From positions 992,001 to 1,056,000 of the forward strand of contig OW204012.1 of the NCBI GenBank assembly GCA_934047225.1: a stretch of DNA of 64,000 bases, in the 5' to 3' direction. Position 1 is the first letter of the stretch. Each line of letters opens with the position of its first letter. Position numbers and translations under genes: made by a program. The DNA is from Ypsolopha sequella. Taxonomy: Eukaryota > Arthropoda > Insecta > Lepidoptera > Ypsolophidae. Under the pieces are notes generated by a model. That model was not told the origin of the DNA, searched no databases, and saw nothing but the letters and a program-made list of their open reading frames with translations. This document shows, piece by piece, positions 42,776 to 55,077 of the stretch.

Positions 42776-44703
42776 TTTTGATAGACGCCGATTGTAACAC
42801 TGAACATTTCAACTGGCTATCTTCTAGCTGTATTACGGCTGAAGCTATAGACTCCTGGTGACAGACGGACAGACAGACAGACCATCGGACAGCGAAGTTT
42901 TCAGAAGAAGAGTGTTTTCTTATGTTTTGTTAAAATTCATCTACCTTTATACCAACTGAGCGACCGCGGCAAATATAAAATTTATTTTAATATATTACAT
43001 ACCCGCATCAAAATTGTATGCTAGAAAGTGAAAACTGTCTGACACACTTTAAAACTGTAAATACAATACGAGGACATAAGTTTTGTTAATTATTATGTAG
43101 ATTTTTAGTAAATTGTATGGTAACTTTTATTTGTTGAGAAGAATTAAATCTCCTTTAACGAAATAGACCACCTCTTTGGTTTATGTTTCGAAGTAGTTCG
43201 AACGTAACGCAACTACTATCCGAAAGTCGCAGGTTCAAATCCCGTATGTAGGGTTGCCATTCGTCCCGGTAAACCGGGACATGTCACCGGTTTTGTGGTC
43301 CGGGTCGGTCGTTCCGGTTGACCTACCAAATGACCCGGTAAACAAACCGTTATGTAATGTGTTAATATTATTTTTCTACTACCTTTAGAAAAAAGTTCCA
43401 TTTAATACTCGAAATTTGTTTTGAAAATCGAACTTTCCGGGCCCCGTTGCGAAATGACTATCAGGTCAGTTTGAAATATCGTATCGAAATTTCATTTATT
43501 GCAAAATTAGGTTCTTTTTGACGTTTGTCTTCATTTCATGCTAAATTAGGTTCTTTTTGACGTCCTTAGTTTGTCTTTACAATCGAAATTTCCTGCGTTC
43601 CGATTCATGACATAATCGATTATATCGCGTCTGACACTCTTTTTTCGCAAAATGGTACTGGCCACAATTAAAAGCCGCCGGCTGAAGCCTGAAAAAAAAG
43701 GTAAAAACCGCATCGCGTTTTGCTAAGTCATAAAATACATTAAATTTGAAAGGAAAAATTAAATATTTAAATACATAAATCAGGTAGTAGAAAAAGTATC
43801 GTCCGCAACGAGTAAAAATGGGTTTTATTACCCTCGGAATGTAAGCTTTCGACGTTGGCCTTATGTCGAAACTAGCTTCATTCCTCGGATAAGAAAATCC
43901 GCCATTTTATACTCGTCACGAAATATACTATTATTTACAGTAGAGTCGCCCACTTGAAACATTTTCGTGGATAAGAAAAATATACAATTGATTCGCTACA
44001 AGTAAATAAATAAGTAGCAAAAATAATAAAACGAAAACAAAATTGCCTATAAATATAAAAGATATTTGCAATACAATTTCGTTTGGATGATAAAATTAAA
44101 ATTCGTTTGGATTTGTTGTGTGAATCTTGCACCACATCCAATTAAGGCGATATGCGAAAAAAATACAGGTGTTTCTTTTCTGTTTATTTCATGAAATACA
44201 CGGAAAATTATAATCTGTTTCTGGTATATGCATCTTGACTATATAATCTAGGGTTTTGAAATTGGAAAACATGTTTGGATAAATTTTCCTCGATAGAAAT
44301 AATTGTTGAAATGAGGTCTTCAAACACACTTTTTCTCCTCGTTTGACGAATAGGAACCATATACAGAACTCAAACATATTTTATTAGGTGTGTTTCAACA
44401 ATATCTAGAGATTTAATATTTGAAATTTTGCTAGCTATTTTAGTTTTTTTTATAAAAATTATAAAACTAACATTTTTTGCTTTCACCCTGAATCCGCCCA
44501 TCTCACACTGAGCGTGTTTTCGCTTGGAGTGACAATGACAAAAATAAAATTCGCATAGCCTCTTAAATGGCTAAAGGATGCTTAGCCTAATAGTTGAACG
44601 CAACGTGTAACCAGTGGGCTGAACGGTATTTAGCTTTTTGGGTAAATGGTGACCAAGGGAAAGTGAAGTTTTTAAAACTGACTAGAGAGACTTAATTAAA
44701 ATT
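42776..44703. other. Intergenic/intronic stretch, no gene seen
   Basis: The part at 43190-43250 has a B-box-like GGTTCAAATCC with no convincing tRNA body, probably a SINE remnant. A 43-bp direct repeat containing TTAGGTTCTTTTTGACGT occurs at about 43507 and 43546. The rest is AT-rich. Confidence 0.4.
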
Positions 44704-45090
44704 ATAGTAGTTTATGCTACTAGGGCACAAAGGAATAAATTACGAACACGAGCGTAGCGAGTGTTTTAAACGTAACCGAGTGATTTATCGCTCTTACGCC
44801 CGTGTATCATACTACGTTTTTCAATGCATAGTGTGAGGAAATAAAACAAATATAATCTTGTGGACTTTACATTATGATTGGCTCAAAAGGACTGTATCCA
44901 GAGCCGTCAAACAGTGGAAAAAAAAATATAACATTTATGGTAACAGGAAAGGCTGCAGGTTAGCCAACCATTGTAAATAAATTAAAAATAATAATAATAA
45001 TAAAGCCCTAGGACAAAATAATCGACTTTCTGTTCGGTTTTGATGCATAAAAAGTGGGCCTTTACGAGCAAGCTTGCATTGAAAAATACA
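44704..45090. repeat. Dispersed repeat pair, copy 2
   Basis: Homologous to 34878-35313, with a shorter middle section. Confidence 0.75.
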
Positions 45091-46319
45091 TTAAAACTAC
45101 TTTTCCATATTTCTTCAAAATATTATATATCTTCAAAAATATTATGATTAAAATTTAATGATGGAAGTTCTGATGAAAATTTATTAGATATGCAAAATTG
45201 TGTAATAAAATCACCTAACATTTTATCAGCTGTTGGCGCCATTTTGATATAAGACTGCTATATAGCGTGTGTGTGTGTTGTAGTGACAAATATATGAACT
45301 TAATTTAAATGACGCGGCAGCTTTTAGTTTAGCCGTTTCCAAAGAGTTAGCTTGCGGGCAGCCAACTTGTTAAACTTTGAGGTATCGCCTAGCCATTCAA
45401 TTGGATGCCACCATTGAAGGCGCTACGGAAAAAAAATCGACACTTTTAGAACTTCTACATCTACTTCGGTAAATAATGTATAATTTTGCTAAAATAGTAT
45501 ATTATTTTTGGAATCTTTCTCTAGGGATCTGTTAAAACAGAAACGCGATTGGAGAATTTGGGCTCGATAGAAATATTTATTGAAATGAGGTCTTTATCGA
45601 CACCAATTCTTCTGGTTTGACTATTTAGAATGACATATGGACTGCAATTATATTTTATTAGATGGGTTTGACCAGTATCTAGAACCTCGTTAAACGAAAT
45701 TTTTATAGCATTTTTAGTACATTTTATATTAATAAAAAACCGACCTTTTGCTACTTTTCCACGAATCCGTCCCACTCGCACTGAGGGTTTTTTCGCATAT
45801 GGAGTAACAGGGACGCTAAAACTTTTACATATCGCCTTAATTAAGGACCTAGCCGTCCAATTAGGTGGCTTATTTAATCATCCAGTTGCGAGATATGCAC
45901 TCACTCTCACTATTGTCAGTTTCAGTCAGATGTCAGAAGAAAGAAAAAAAAAAAAACTAATTGGCCAGCATTTTTTATCTGGTCTAAATGTTTTAGTTGA
46001 GATTTTAGTCTTTTTTTATTTTAATTTTAAGTATTGTATCTGTTATTTAAGTTTGTGGTTTAATAAAGACACAGAATACAATGTATTTCCCAAGGTTTCA
46101 GAAGATATTTCTTGTAGAAATAAGTTCGCCCTTGCCTTCTGTTTTCTATCATTGCGGATATCTTAATTTTTATATATTAAAATGTAAATTCAGTTTTTTT
46201 TTCATTCTGCGATGCGGAACCCTACAATATACTATTGATGATATCACATTTAAAGTAAAATACTCGTACGATGGCGAAAACAGAACCGGGTCATTTTGCG
46301 TTGTGACGTAATGACAGTC
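45091..46319. other. AT-rich stretch, no gene seen
   Basis: No coding signal. The end (AAATAAGTTCGCCCTTGCCTT at about 46120) recurs at 63958-63980 and looks like a LINE tail. Confidence 0.4.
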
Positions 46320-46604
46320 ATTTTTAGGGTTCCGTACCCAACGGTACCCTATTACTAAGACTCCGCTGTTCGTCTGTCTGTCCGTCTGTCTGTCTGTCAC
46401 CAGGCTGTATCTCATGAACCGTGATAGTTAGACAGTTGAAATTTTCACAGATGATGTATTTCTGTTGCCGCTATAACAACAAATACTAAAAAACAGAATA
46501 AAATAAATATTTAAGGGGGCTCCAATACAACAAACATTTTTTTTGCCGTTTTTATAGATAAAGGTACGGAACCCTTCGTGCGCGAGTCCGACTCGCACTT
46601 GGCC
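46320..46604. repeat. Dispersed lepidopteran repeat, canonical ~285-bp copy
   Basis: TTTTTAGGGTTCCGTACCCA ... GTCTGTCACCAGGCTGTATC ... GCGCGAGTCCGACTCGCACT TGGCC. It contains the intact site into which the Harbinger-like element inserted at 13820. Confidence 0.85.
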
Positions 46605-46820
46605 GATTTTTTAATCAAAAAGTTATGTACGAAATCAATATTTAAATCTCATTTGGCAACAAAATTTCACCAATTAAGAGACACGTCGATGGCCATTATA
46701 AGACTTTTTTTGAGAAAATTAAATAATCAAAATAAATGGTCTCTAACCGGATACCATAAAGCAACAATTCAGTATTGGCATAACGTTTTTGGTAACCGGT
46801 TTTTTGATGTTCCGTTATGA
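46605..46820 (+). other. Unassigned ORF fragment
   Basis: About 70 codons, from FLIKKLCTKSIFKSHLATKF to YWHNVFGNRFFDVPL and a stop, directly after the repeat end. Composition looks more protein-like than its neighbours, but I do not recognise it. Confidence 0.2.
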
Positions 46821-46919
46821 GATAACTCAATATAGTTAATTACCATAATTATTATTATGCATAACTAGCCATCTTTCTTCCGAATCTGCTCCTCTTGAAT
46901 TTTTTTTTTTTCATTTAGA

Positions 46920-47265
46920 ATAGACAGACAGACAGGTTAGGTGGTAGAGCTGACACCGGGCTCGACTGTGGAGGTACCACCATCTTACTTGGAGACCCCC
47001 TCGAAGTAATTCGGGGGAGAGTAAGAGGACAGCTCACAGGCAAAAAACCAGCAGGCCCAACATGCCTGGGACCGATGGATGGCGGTATATCCATGGTGAC
47101 TTGCAGCGGCGTCACTGGTGCGAGGGTTCCGGCACCGCGCTCACCAACCCGCCTGCCCAGCGTGTGTGAGTATGGGCAATTCTTCCAGGATGACCGCCGG
47201 GAGTGGCAAAGTCCTGGAAAGGCTTTTGTCCCGCAGTGGACGAACTAGGCTGGTGGATGGATGGA
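46920..47265 (+). mobile_element. LINE-derived repeat
   Basis: Homologous, inverted, to 54440-54790: GAGCTGACACCGGGCTCGAC, CCAGGATGACCGCCGGGAGT, GCAGTGGACGAACTAGGCTG. Frames are broken. Confidence 0.6.
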
Positions 47266-47581
47266 GACACATAAAACTTTTTTTTTCTTTAACTAGACTG
47301 ATAAAAGGCTTTTTAACACATAATGTAGTCCTCAAACAAGTAGAACCCCATCAAAGTCTATCCGAGAGATTTCGAGATGACTGTGACTAATTATGATTTA
47401 CAGCCTCCAGTACTCCAAATTTATTTCAGTCGAGACATTCAAACTCAAATTGAAGCAAAATCTCTTAATAAAGCAGAAAACATTTGGTCTTTTAAAATGT
47501 CCCAAAAACCAAATAATTCGCTAATCTATATTTAAGGTACTAATCTAAGTAGTTAAGCTTTCCCATATTTTTGTACATACA

Positions 47582-48031
47582 TGTTCACGCTACAGCATGA
47601 CGGTATGCGCATTTCAGCGCATGCGCAGAAAGTGGCTCGCGACAGAATCGAGTCGCGCGCTGCCCGCGGTTCACTCGCTCTCTTCGGCTCGAGACGCCTC
47701 CGGAGGCGCACGTCTGCGCGCTCGCGCGGCCGGACTGTTTCGCCGCAACCGTCGACCGAACAATACATGTGTGCACACATTCGCGACGCTACAACCAATC
47801 TCGCGTATTTACCGTGTCTTGTGAACATATCAGTGCTGTGTATTACTCCAAGACATTCTGCATATCCCTGTCATCATCAGCCCGACAAGGAATACACCAC
47901 GCGGCACAGTTTCAGCGCATACGTCGGCTCGCCAACATTCCAACCAGGTCAGTGCCCCACAATTCTCCTGTGTCAATTCATCCATTTTCCCTTTATCATC
48001 AGCTCTGCAGTTCTGTAATCCCGCGATTACA
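47582..48031 (+). repeat. 5' LTR of the BEL/Pao element
   Basis: 450 bp, GC-rich in its first half (GCGCGCTCGCGCGGCCG), TG...CA ends. Open frames within it mirror those in the 3' LTR and are not genes. Confidence 0.92.
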
Positions 48032-49326
48032 TTTTGATCCTTCGAGACCGTTTTCGAAAAATTTTGGCCCTTCGAACCGTTAGAACCAGCCCCCCCCCCC
48101 CTCTATTTACTACAGTCCATTTTCAATACAAGAAAAATTTTGGTCCGTCGAGCGGAAAATTTTTGGTTTATATCACCCCCCGCCTCCCCCCCGCCGGCCC
48201 GTAACTTTGTTTGAACCAGCCCCCGTCGATTTACAGTCCATTTTCACCCGGTTAAATATTTTGCCCCCTTTCCCGGCAAAAAATATTTTGTGGTCTCGAA
48301 TACCTATTGCGGGTAGGTAATTAGAACCGCCGCCTAGAACATTCCATTTATCGGTATAGAACCGGCCCATTCATTCAGCCCAATTGTTTAATACAGTCCA
48401 CTATATTTCTTTATTAAACCCAAATTTTCCCGACCCGACCCGACCCAATTTACCCAATTTTTACCCGCGGAGTGGGTAATTTACCCACTGTCAAAGATAG
48501 TTTTCCCACGTATTTTGCGAAATATTTTTTTTTGGTGCGAGTTTTATTTCGTTTTATTTCGTTTTATTTTGAGTACATACGTATACATTGCATCATTGGA
48601 TTGTCCGCTCATTTAGATCCGATTTCTGCGAGGTAAATACATTCTTTGTTTGTTTACGCGTTCGAGGCAGTAGGTAGGTATTTTATTCTATAAATAGAAT
48701 TTTCGACGACTGATGTTTTGTTGTAAATATACTGTTATGACATTTTGGTGAACAAGTTGATCAGCCCTTTTTGATATTTAATGTTACGGTAATCTCGTGT
48801 TATTGTCTGCTGTTTTAACCGGGTATATATAGTACAAATATAGTAAACATTTTTTTTTTCTTCTCTTCTCATCTCTGATCTTATTGTTAATGGTACACAT
48901 ATAGGGTGTTCCACGTTGGTTCAGCTCATATACAGGTTGTTTTTTAAAAAAAAAAAAAAATTTTTTTTTTTTTTCTTTCTCTCTGTCGTGTTTATTTTAC
49001 GTGTTCCGTTTGAACATAGCCTTTGTTTTTTCGGCCCGCGCAAGTTACAAGCTATCCGCACGTTGGAGTTGGTAGCGCTCAAGTTTTAATAACTCATTTT
49101 CACATATAGTCACACTCATCACACATTCAATCAGCACATACACACTCAGCTCATTTTCACTCACACATTCAATCAGCACATACACACTCAGCTCATTTTC
49201 ACTCACACATTCACTCATCACATACACATTCAGCTCATTTTCACTCAATGAAACCAGCACTCAGCGCACTCAGCACATTCATCACACACACACTCATCAC
49301 ATACACACTCAGTTCATTTTCACTCA
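48032..49326 (+). other. BEL/Pao interior: low-complexity region
   Basis: C-runs (48090-48101), repeated ACAGTCCATTTTCA, a poly-A/T tract near 48950, and an array of ~42-bp units (ACACACTCAGCTCATTTTCA) at 49085-49330. No gag or pol sequence is recognisable. Confidence 0.6.
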
Positions 49327-50007
49327 ATGACTTCAACTCCAACAGAGAATTCTTGTAACTCCGCACAACGTGTAGTGAACGTCACTAACACACCAATTTT
49401 GTTGCCAACCGTATCACTTGAAATAGCAGACGTACATTCACTCAATCACACTCAATTTCACTCAGCACGAGCCCTGTTAGGTTTTATCTCACGTCGCGGT
49501 ACTCCAGTTCTCATTCGCTCAGACTGCGGCACAAACTATGATGCAATCACTCACAAGCTCGCGAATCGGCACATAACTTGGTTCGGCGCTCTGCACGAAA
49601 TAATACTCAACTCAAGACCCCTCTGCCCGATTTCATCCGACCCTACGGACTTTGAACCTCTCACGGCCGGACATTTCATTATTGGTCGTCCGCTCACCGC
49701 TCTACCTGAGCAGTCTTTTGACGACAGACCCATATCTGCTCTTAAACGGTTTCAACTCATTCAAGCGCTCTCTCAGCGTTTTTTGACTCTCTGGTCCAGA
49801 TCCTACCTCCATACCCTGCAAACCCGCTCCAAATAGCTCTCCCCTTCTTCCCCTCCTCAAGTGGGTGAACTGGTCCTCATCAAAGAGGATGACCTGCCTC
49901 CGCTCCAATGGAAGTTGGGGAGAATTTTCCGCACAATGCCTGGCAAGGATGGAGTGATCCGAGTTGTGGATCTGGACACAGCTCATGGAGGAGTCGCAGC
50001 CCCGGCC
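49327..50007 (+). pseudogene. BEL/Pao integrase remnant
   Basis: It shows GFISRRGTPVLIRSDCGTNY (integrase core around the second catalytic Asp). After an internal deletion that removes the Glu region it continues with EIILNSRPLCPISSDPTDFE and GHFIIGRPLTALPE. A TAG stop at 49834-49836 falls where the family usually has Trp after RSK; the same frame then resumes with VGELVLIKEDDLPPLQWKLG. Non-functional. Confidence 0.85.
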
Positions 50008-50016
50008 CCCCCAGGA

Positions 50017-50466
50017 TGTTCACGCTACAGCATGACGGTATGCGCATTTCAGCGCATGCGCAGAAAGTGGCTCGCGACAGAATCGAGTCGCGCGCTGCCC
50101 GCGGTTCACTCGCTCTCTTCGGCTCGAGACGCCTCCGGAGGCGCACGTCTGCGCGCTCGCGCGGCCGGACTGTTTCGCCGCAACCGTCGACCGAACAATA
50201 CATGTGTGCACACATTCGCGACGCTACAACCAATCTCGCGTATTTACCGTGTCTTGTGAACATATCAGTGCTGTGTATTACTCCAAGACATTCTGCATAT
50301 CCCTGTAATCATCAGCCCGACAAGGAATACACCACGCGGCACAGTTTCAGCGCATACGTCGGCTCGCCAACATTCCAACCAGGTCAGTGCCCCACAATTC
50401 TCCTGTGTCAATTCATCCATTTTCCCTTTATCATCAGCTCTGCAGTTCTGTAATCCCGCGATTACA
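50017..50466 (+). repeat. 3' LTR of the BEL/Pao element
   Basis: Near-identical to 47582-48031. It is preceded by CCCCGGCCCCCCCAGGA, which is not a normal polypurine tract on this strand. Confidence 0.92.
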
Positions 50467-50907
50467 ATACATATACATACTCGTAAATACTTCGCTCATC
50501 CTTATTTTCTGTGTTCATTAGTTTAAGCAATCTCTTGGTTTTGTACTTTATAATTATTTGTAAACTTACTAGTGGAATGGATGTAGCTGAAAATCAGCGC
50601 TATCTAAAAACTTTTTTTTTTTTGGTAGCATAAAGCTGAGCTACGTCCATTTATCAGGGTAATTCTATTTCTTATATATATATATATATTTTTGCATAGT
50701 TTTTTGTCGTGTTTTGTTTTTTTTTATCTTGATAATAAAGCTTTTTTTCTTTCTTTCTTTCTTTCTTTCTTTACTCCAACACGGGGTCCTGAAGAAAGTT
50801 TTTGCAAATGTAAAAATCGCAGCAAACACATTTTATATATTTTTCATTTTTCTATTTTGTTGGGGTTTATTCTACCACAAGTTTATGATTATTGAAATCT
50901 AAATATA
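50467..50907. other. AT-rich stretch with (TTTC)n microsatellite
   Basis: TTTCTTTCTTTCTTTCTTTC at about 50746-50772; a TA tract at about 50675. No gene. Confidence 0.6.
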
Positions 50908-51010
50908 TGCCTAGCTCCGCCCATTCGATTAGTCTTGCTAAGAAGAAGGAAAGACCGACTCAGCATACCCCGACTCTACAGTCTTTTGGCTACTACCCCT
51001 AGAGTGTATA
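50908..51010. repeat. Dispersed repeat (CCGCCCATTCGATTAGTCTT)
   Basis: Nearly identical to 57470-57585 (GGCTACTACCCCTAGAGTGT end); its start is also found at about 22660-22690. Confidence 0.8.
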
Positions 51011-51027
51011 TAAAAAGCCGAAGGCGC

Positions 51028-51200
51028 GAAGGGAGGGCAGCCCTCGCCCGCCGTAACAACCAGACACCCGCGTGAGCCGTAGCGGCTGAGGCTCGCCTTC
51101 GCAGCTTCGGCTTGTTGGTCGCCTTCGGCGACCAGCCTCAGCCGCTATGGCTCACGCGGGTGCCTGACCTTTGTTACGCAAGGGCGAAGGGGCTTCCATA
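51028..51200. repeat. GC-rich foldback
   Basis: Core arms 51061-51093 and 51134-51166 (ACCCGCGTGAGCC and complement, 3 mismatches or fewer) extend outward through GTAACAA. The loop holds a second hairpin GGTCGCCTTCGGCGACC. GC content is far above the surroundings. Confidence 0.85.
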
Positions 51201-52419
51201 GCCGATGCAGAAATAAATTTGTGTCATAAAAATGCTTCAATATTGATAGGTTCAAATGGCCCATAAATTAACTTGCGGCAAGATAGCCGTTTCTGCTATT
51301 CAGTATTTGTATCTCTGTTTACGGCAATAAAGTATAAATTACAGTTACTGTTATTTTTCCTGGAATTTCCATCTAATTCTGCGCTGCAAATCGTTTCTAT
51401 GGTAATAGCCTATGAAAACATTATGCAAAACAAAATTCTACTAAAAGCACCAGACGTGTTCGGTTTAGGTATGGTCTAAAGTTGAGGTCAGTGACTTCTC
51501 TCGAAGTCGGAATTGATGTTTTTGTGGGCGAAACTACCCAGCTGGAAACTTTTGTTATTTTTTTTTCATTCCAATCTTCAAGCTCGGTTTTTTGTTAAAA
51601 TCGTTTGATTCTTAGTTGGATTTGGAATTTTGGATGCGGTTTTCTTTATTGTAACCTAAGTGACCCTGGTAAACACATATATAAGGGATGTTGATAAAAT
51701 AACGCCCAAGCTGATAACGGGGCAGAAATTGATTAAACACGGGCGGAGCACATAAACAACGCATAAATAAATAAAATTGCTGCACACATAATTATATTTT
51801 TCTTCTGTAGCTGTCACTCAACCGAGTTTAAAAACGATCAATTAGACAGAGAAAACTAGATTTGTAATTCAATTGAATTGGTAACATGGTACACTGTAAC
51901 TTCAATTGAATTTCTTCACTTTCGAAGTCATTTTGTGCTTCGGTATGTCGCACCAAAGTCACTTTCACTGGAATTCTTGGTCGGATTTGCAGTAAGTATC
52001 AGCATTTGTATCAATTCCAACTATACAATCCCGCACACACACACACACATACATTAACCCTCACCTCCTAGTAGATAAACTAAATCTGATGCCAAGACCT
52101 CGGTCGAAGGACTAGAGTTTTACAGGGTTTTCATAAACATTACACTCACCCACATACCCTGACACAGACCATAATTCACACACTAGTACATACCTCCACA
52201 TTCTTATTCTTAAATTTGTCAAAATTTTAATTTTTTGAAACTAATTTTTTGTGTTAATCATATACTATCAATGTAAATAATAAATCTTTACTTAAAAAGA
52301 GACTTCAACAACTTGTAAAAACATTTAAAATTAAGTTACAGAAATCAATTATTTTGTATTTTGTATATCTATTTAATCAATTGTAATATAAGAAAATATT
52401 ACCTATATATACATAGATA
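51201..52419. other. AT-rich stretch, no gene seen
   Basis: A (CA)n tract at about 52033-52048. No coding signal. Confidence 0.5.
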
Positions 52420-52684
52420 TACAAGGTGACTTTTTGATCATCGTCCAAATTCATACTGGTGGCTTGGTAAGTGATCAGTATCATGGATCAATAATCATTT
52501 TTGTAAAATTCGTAAAATGAAATTTCGACTCCCCATAGTGATTCACTCGGAACTGGAAGTGAATTTCTATGGGAAGCCGAAATTTCATTTTACAAATTTC
52601 ACAAAATTGTTATTGATCCAAGATACTGATCACTTATCAAGCCTCCAGTATGAATTTGGACGATGATCAAAAAGTCACCTTGTA
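52420..52684. mobile_element. MITE family M1, copy 3
   Basis: Palindromic element with TACAAGGTGACTTTTTGATC ends, as at 24351. Confidence 0.9.
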
Positions 52685-52699
52685 TATTCTTTAGAATTA

Positions 52700-52830
52700 A
52701 GCGGCGGTAACGCTGGCTCATTCTTGAGATCAAGGTTCGATCCCCGGTCGGGCATGCATCAATGAGTTTTTCGGCATTTATGTGAATAGTATTTGTACCA
52801 CCAATAGTAAAGTGTTTGATACACACGCCA
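52700..52830 (+). mobile_element. tRNA-derived SINE fragment
   Basis: The B box GGTTCGATCCCC is followed by GGTCGGGCATGCATCAATGA and TTTTTCGGCATTTATGTG, the same body as the inverted copy at 61560-61805. Confidence 0.75.
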
Positions 52831-52909
52831 TAATACTTTATATTCTCTGCTCCCGAATTCCGTGACGCTTGCGTAGAACTTTATATACTAAAGTCGCACA
52901 ACTGGCATA

Positions 52910-53520
52910 GATTAAATTATGTTAAGGTGTGTTAATTCAAAAACCATTTCGAGATTTAGGTTTAATAAGCCGTATTTTCGAAGTTTTGGTCTAAAAAACC
53001 TCATGATGATGAATAGATTTACGAAAAGGCTGCAACTTCCATTTGCCCTTGTGTAACGTCACTTGAGTAATGGCTGTTTAGAAATGTGTCCTTTGCTATC
53101 AAGATAAATTTATAATAATTTGCTTAAGACTAATTTGACAGCTAGATGACAGATGACTAGACAGACAGAGACAGACCACTTTTTTATAAGCAATCACACA
53201 TCACAATCAGTATAATGTCTAAAATTCTCAAGTGACAAGGTCCTCGGACAATTCCTTAAAAAATCCTAAAAAATAATGGTTAATAAGCAAAATAATGAAA
53301 ACCATGTCCTAAAACGACGTAAATTGTCTGGAAAAAATTAAAAATTTACGGTGTTACTACAAAACGGTGTTTAACTTTAGACAGTGTTTAAATCTATTGC
53401 TGTCGCCTTTTCTTTCACATTGTAAAAAGTGACAGCAACAGGTTTAAGCACTGTCTAAAGTTAAACACCGTTTTGTAGTAACACCGAAAATCTTTTAAAA
53501 ATTAATCCATGGGAATTACT
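52910..53520. repeat. Old dispersed repeat, second copy, interrupted by another MITE
   Basis: Homologous to 23983-24690. It lacks M1 (intact GGTTAATAAGCAAAATAATG at about 53278) but carries an insertion at 53349-53486. Confidence 0.85.
53349..53486. mobile_element. Palindromic MITE (138 bp)
   Basis: The ends CGGTGTTACTACAAAACGGT and complement lead arms of about 58 bp. The corresponding position in the copy at 24660 is uninterrupted. Confidence 0.88.
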
Positions 53521-54439
53521 CACTCAATGAACAGATTCAGATGTTTTTGGCTAGGGCGATATTTTATTAACACCCCTATATGTTGAACAGGGTCACTACA
53601 ATGATAATAAAAAAAAACGCATCCAAATTTGTTCATTGGTTTCGGATATGTGCGTGAACAAACAGACAGACAGCCAGACAGATAGAAAATAATTTTTCAC
53701 ACCACCTGCTCGACAATGTCCAATTACATATCATGCAACCTCAACGTAAAGTAACGCATTATATCTCAAGGGATATAAAGTTATATGAAAATCCCTAGGG
53801 ATTAAAGTGATTTAAATTTGGAACGCCAAATTCGTGTGGAAACTCGTGGAAAACAAATGCCCATATGGGATTGTAAAGAGGTTTGTTCGAAAATCGAACT
53901 GGCCACCATAAGCAGAATTCAACAAAAAGAAAAAAAGCGTTTACAAAGAATGTGAAATATCCCTCTATAATTTGTGATGTGAAACAAAAGACGGTGTTTG
54001 GTGCTGTGATTGTCAGTGAATTTTATGGAATTATTAATGTTGATAAAAAATGTCGAGCTTTTTATTGTCTCGCAGAAGGTGTGAAAAGTAGAGTATGCTC
54101 CTCTGGAATAAAGCCTGTCTTTGTCTTGGGCAGCTAGAACCCCTCGCTTTACTCAGGACTCTATGTAACTCCCTCGCTACGATCAGGAGTTAACTCTAGA
54201 GTCCCTCGTTACGCTCAGGGTTCAATATGCCGCCCGTGACGTAAGACACTGCTTTATTCCCTTAGTGCATAATCTACTATTAAAAATTGCTGCTTTGTGT
54301 TCTATTACTCTTCTATTAGTCATCCCCTTTATATTTTCATTACTTTTCTTCAATGTACAGACACACCGGGTTCTACTGTTTTATTATATGTATTGATTGA
54401 TTCTATTTGTAATGTGTACAAAATATTACTAAAATTTCG
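53521..54439. other. Stretch with weak repeat character, no gene confirmed
   Basis: CCCTCG(C/T)TACG(A/C)TCAGG-type motifs recur at about 54140, 54170 and 54200. An 84-codon frame at 53883-54137 has no recognisable domain. Confidence 0.35.
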
Positions 54440-54790
54440 TTTAAGTCATCCATCAGCCTAGTTCGTCCACTGCTGGACATAAGCCTTTCCAGGACTTTGC
54501 CACTCCCGGCAGTCATCCTGGAAGAATTGCCCATACTCACACACGCTGGGCAGGCGGGTTGGTGAGGTACCGGAACCCTTGCACCAGTGACGCCGCTGCC
54601 TGTCACCAGTCTGTTCCATATAAGGCCCGGCTATTAGGGATGGATATACCGCCATCCATCGGTCCCAGGCATGGTGGGCCTCCTGGTTTTTTGCCTGTGA
54701 GCTGTCCTCTTACTCTCCCCCGAATTACTTCGAGGGGGTCTCCAAGTAAGATGGTGGTACCACCACAGTCGAGCCCAGCATCAGCTCTAC
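54440..54790 (-). mobile_element. LINE-derived repeat, minus orientation
   Basis: The minus strand reads REWQSPGKAYVQQWTN near its end and GLDCGGTTILLGDPLEVIRG earlier, in different frames. It matches 46920-47265. Confidence 0.6.
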
Positions 54791-55077
54791 TAAGTGCTTT
54801 TGCTTTCACACAATCACACAATATTAGATAAACATCCTCACGACCAAGCAACGCCAACCTGTTACATACAAACAAACCTGTTACATACAAACCATAGACA
54901 AACATGTAGCTGTAAACAGCTCCGTCTGTGTAACGGTGCAAGTGAAGACGCGTGACCCACATAGTTCAGTTATCATCGTCTCTGAATGTTTAGAACTTGA
55001 TTCGCCCTTCTTTGGACACCGTTACTATAGAAAGCCTCGCGGAGAAGTTTTGATATGTCCATAAAAATAAAATTAAA

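Larger units (their letters stand above)
47582..50466 (+). mobile_element. BEL/Pao LTR retrotransposon, internally deleted
   Basis: Two 450-bp LTRs (47582-48031, 50017-50466) begin TGTTCACGC and end GATTACA. A 5-bp target duplication ATACA is at 47577-47581 and 50467-50471. I see one difference between the LTRs (CCTGTCATC versus CCTGTAATC), so the insertion is recent. The 2-kb interior lacks gag, protease and reverse transcriptase and keeps only an integrase C-terminal part. It must have moved in trans or been deleted after insertion. Confidence 0.92.

Noticed and set aside
43190..43250. Second tRNA gene (GGTTCAAATCC B box)
   Set aside because: No acceptor, D or anticodon stems can be paired; probably a SINE remnant.
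47581..48018. 145-codon ORF and overlapping frames near 47.6 kb and 50.0 kb
   Set aside because: They lie in the two LTRs of the BEL/Pao element and mirror each other; the frames arise from GC-rich LTR sequence.
54603..54962. 119-codon minus-strand ORF
   Set aside because: Falls in a decayed LINE-derived repeat and runs into unrelated sequence; not conserved with the copy at 46920-47265.
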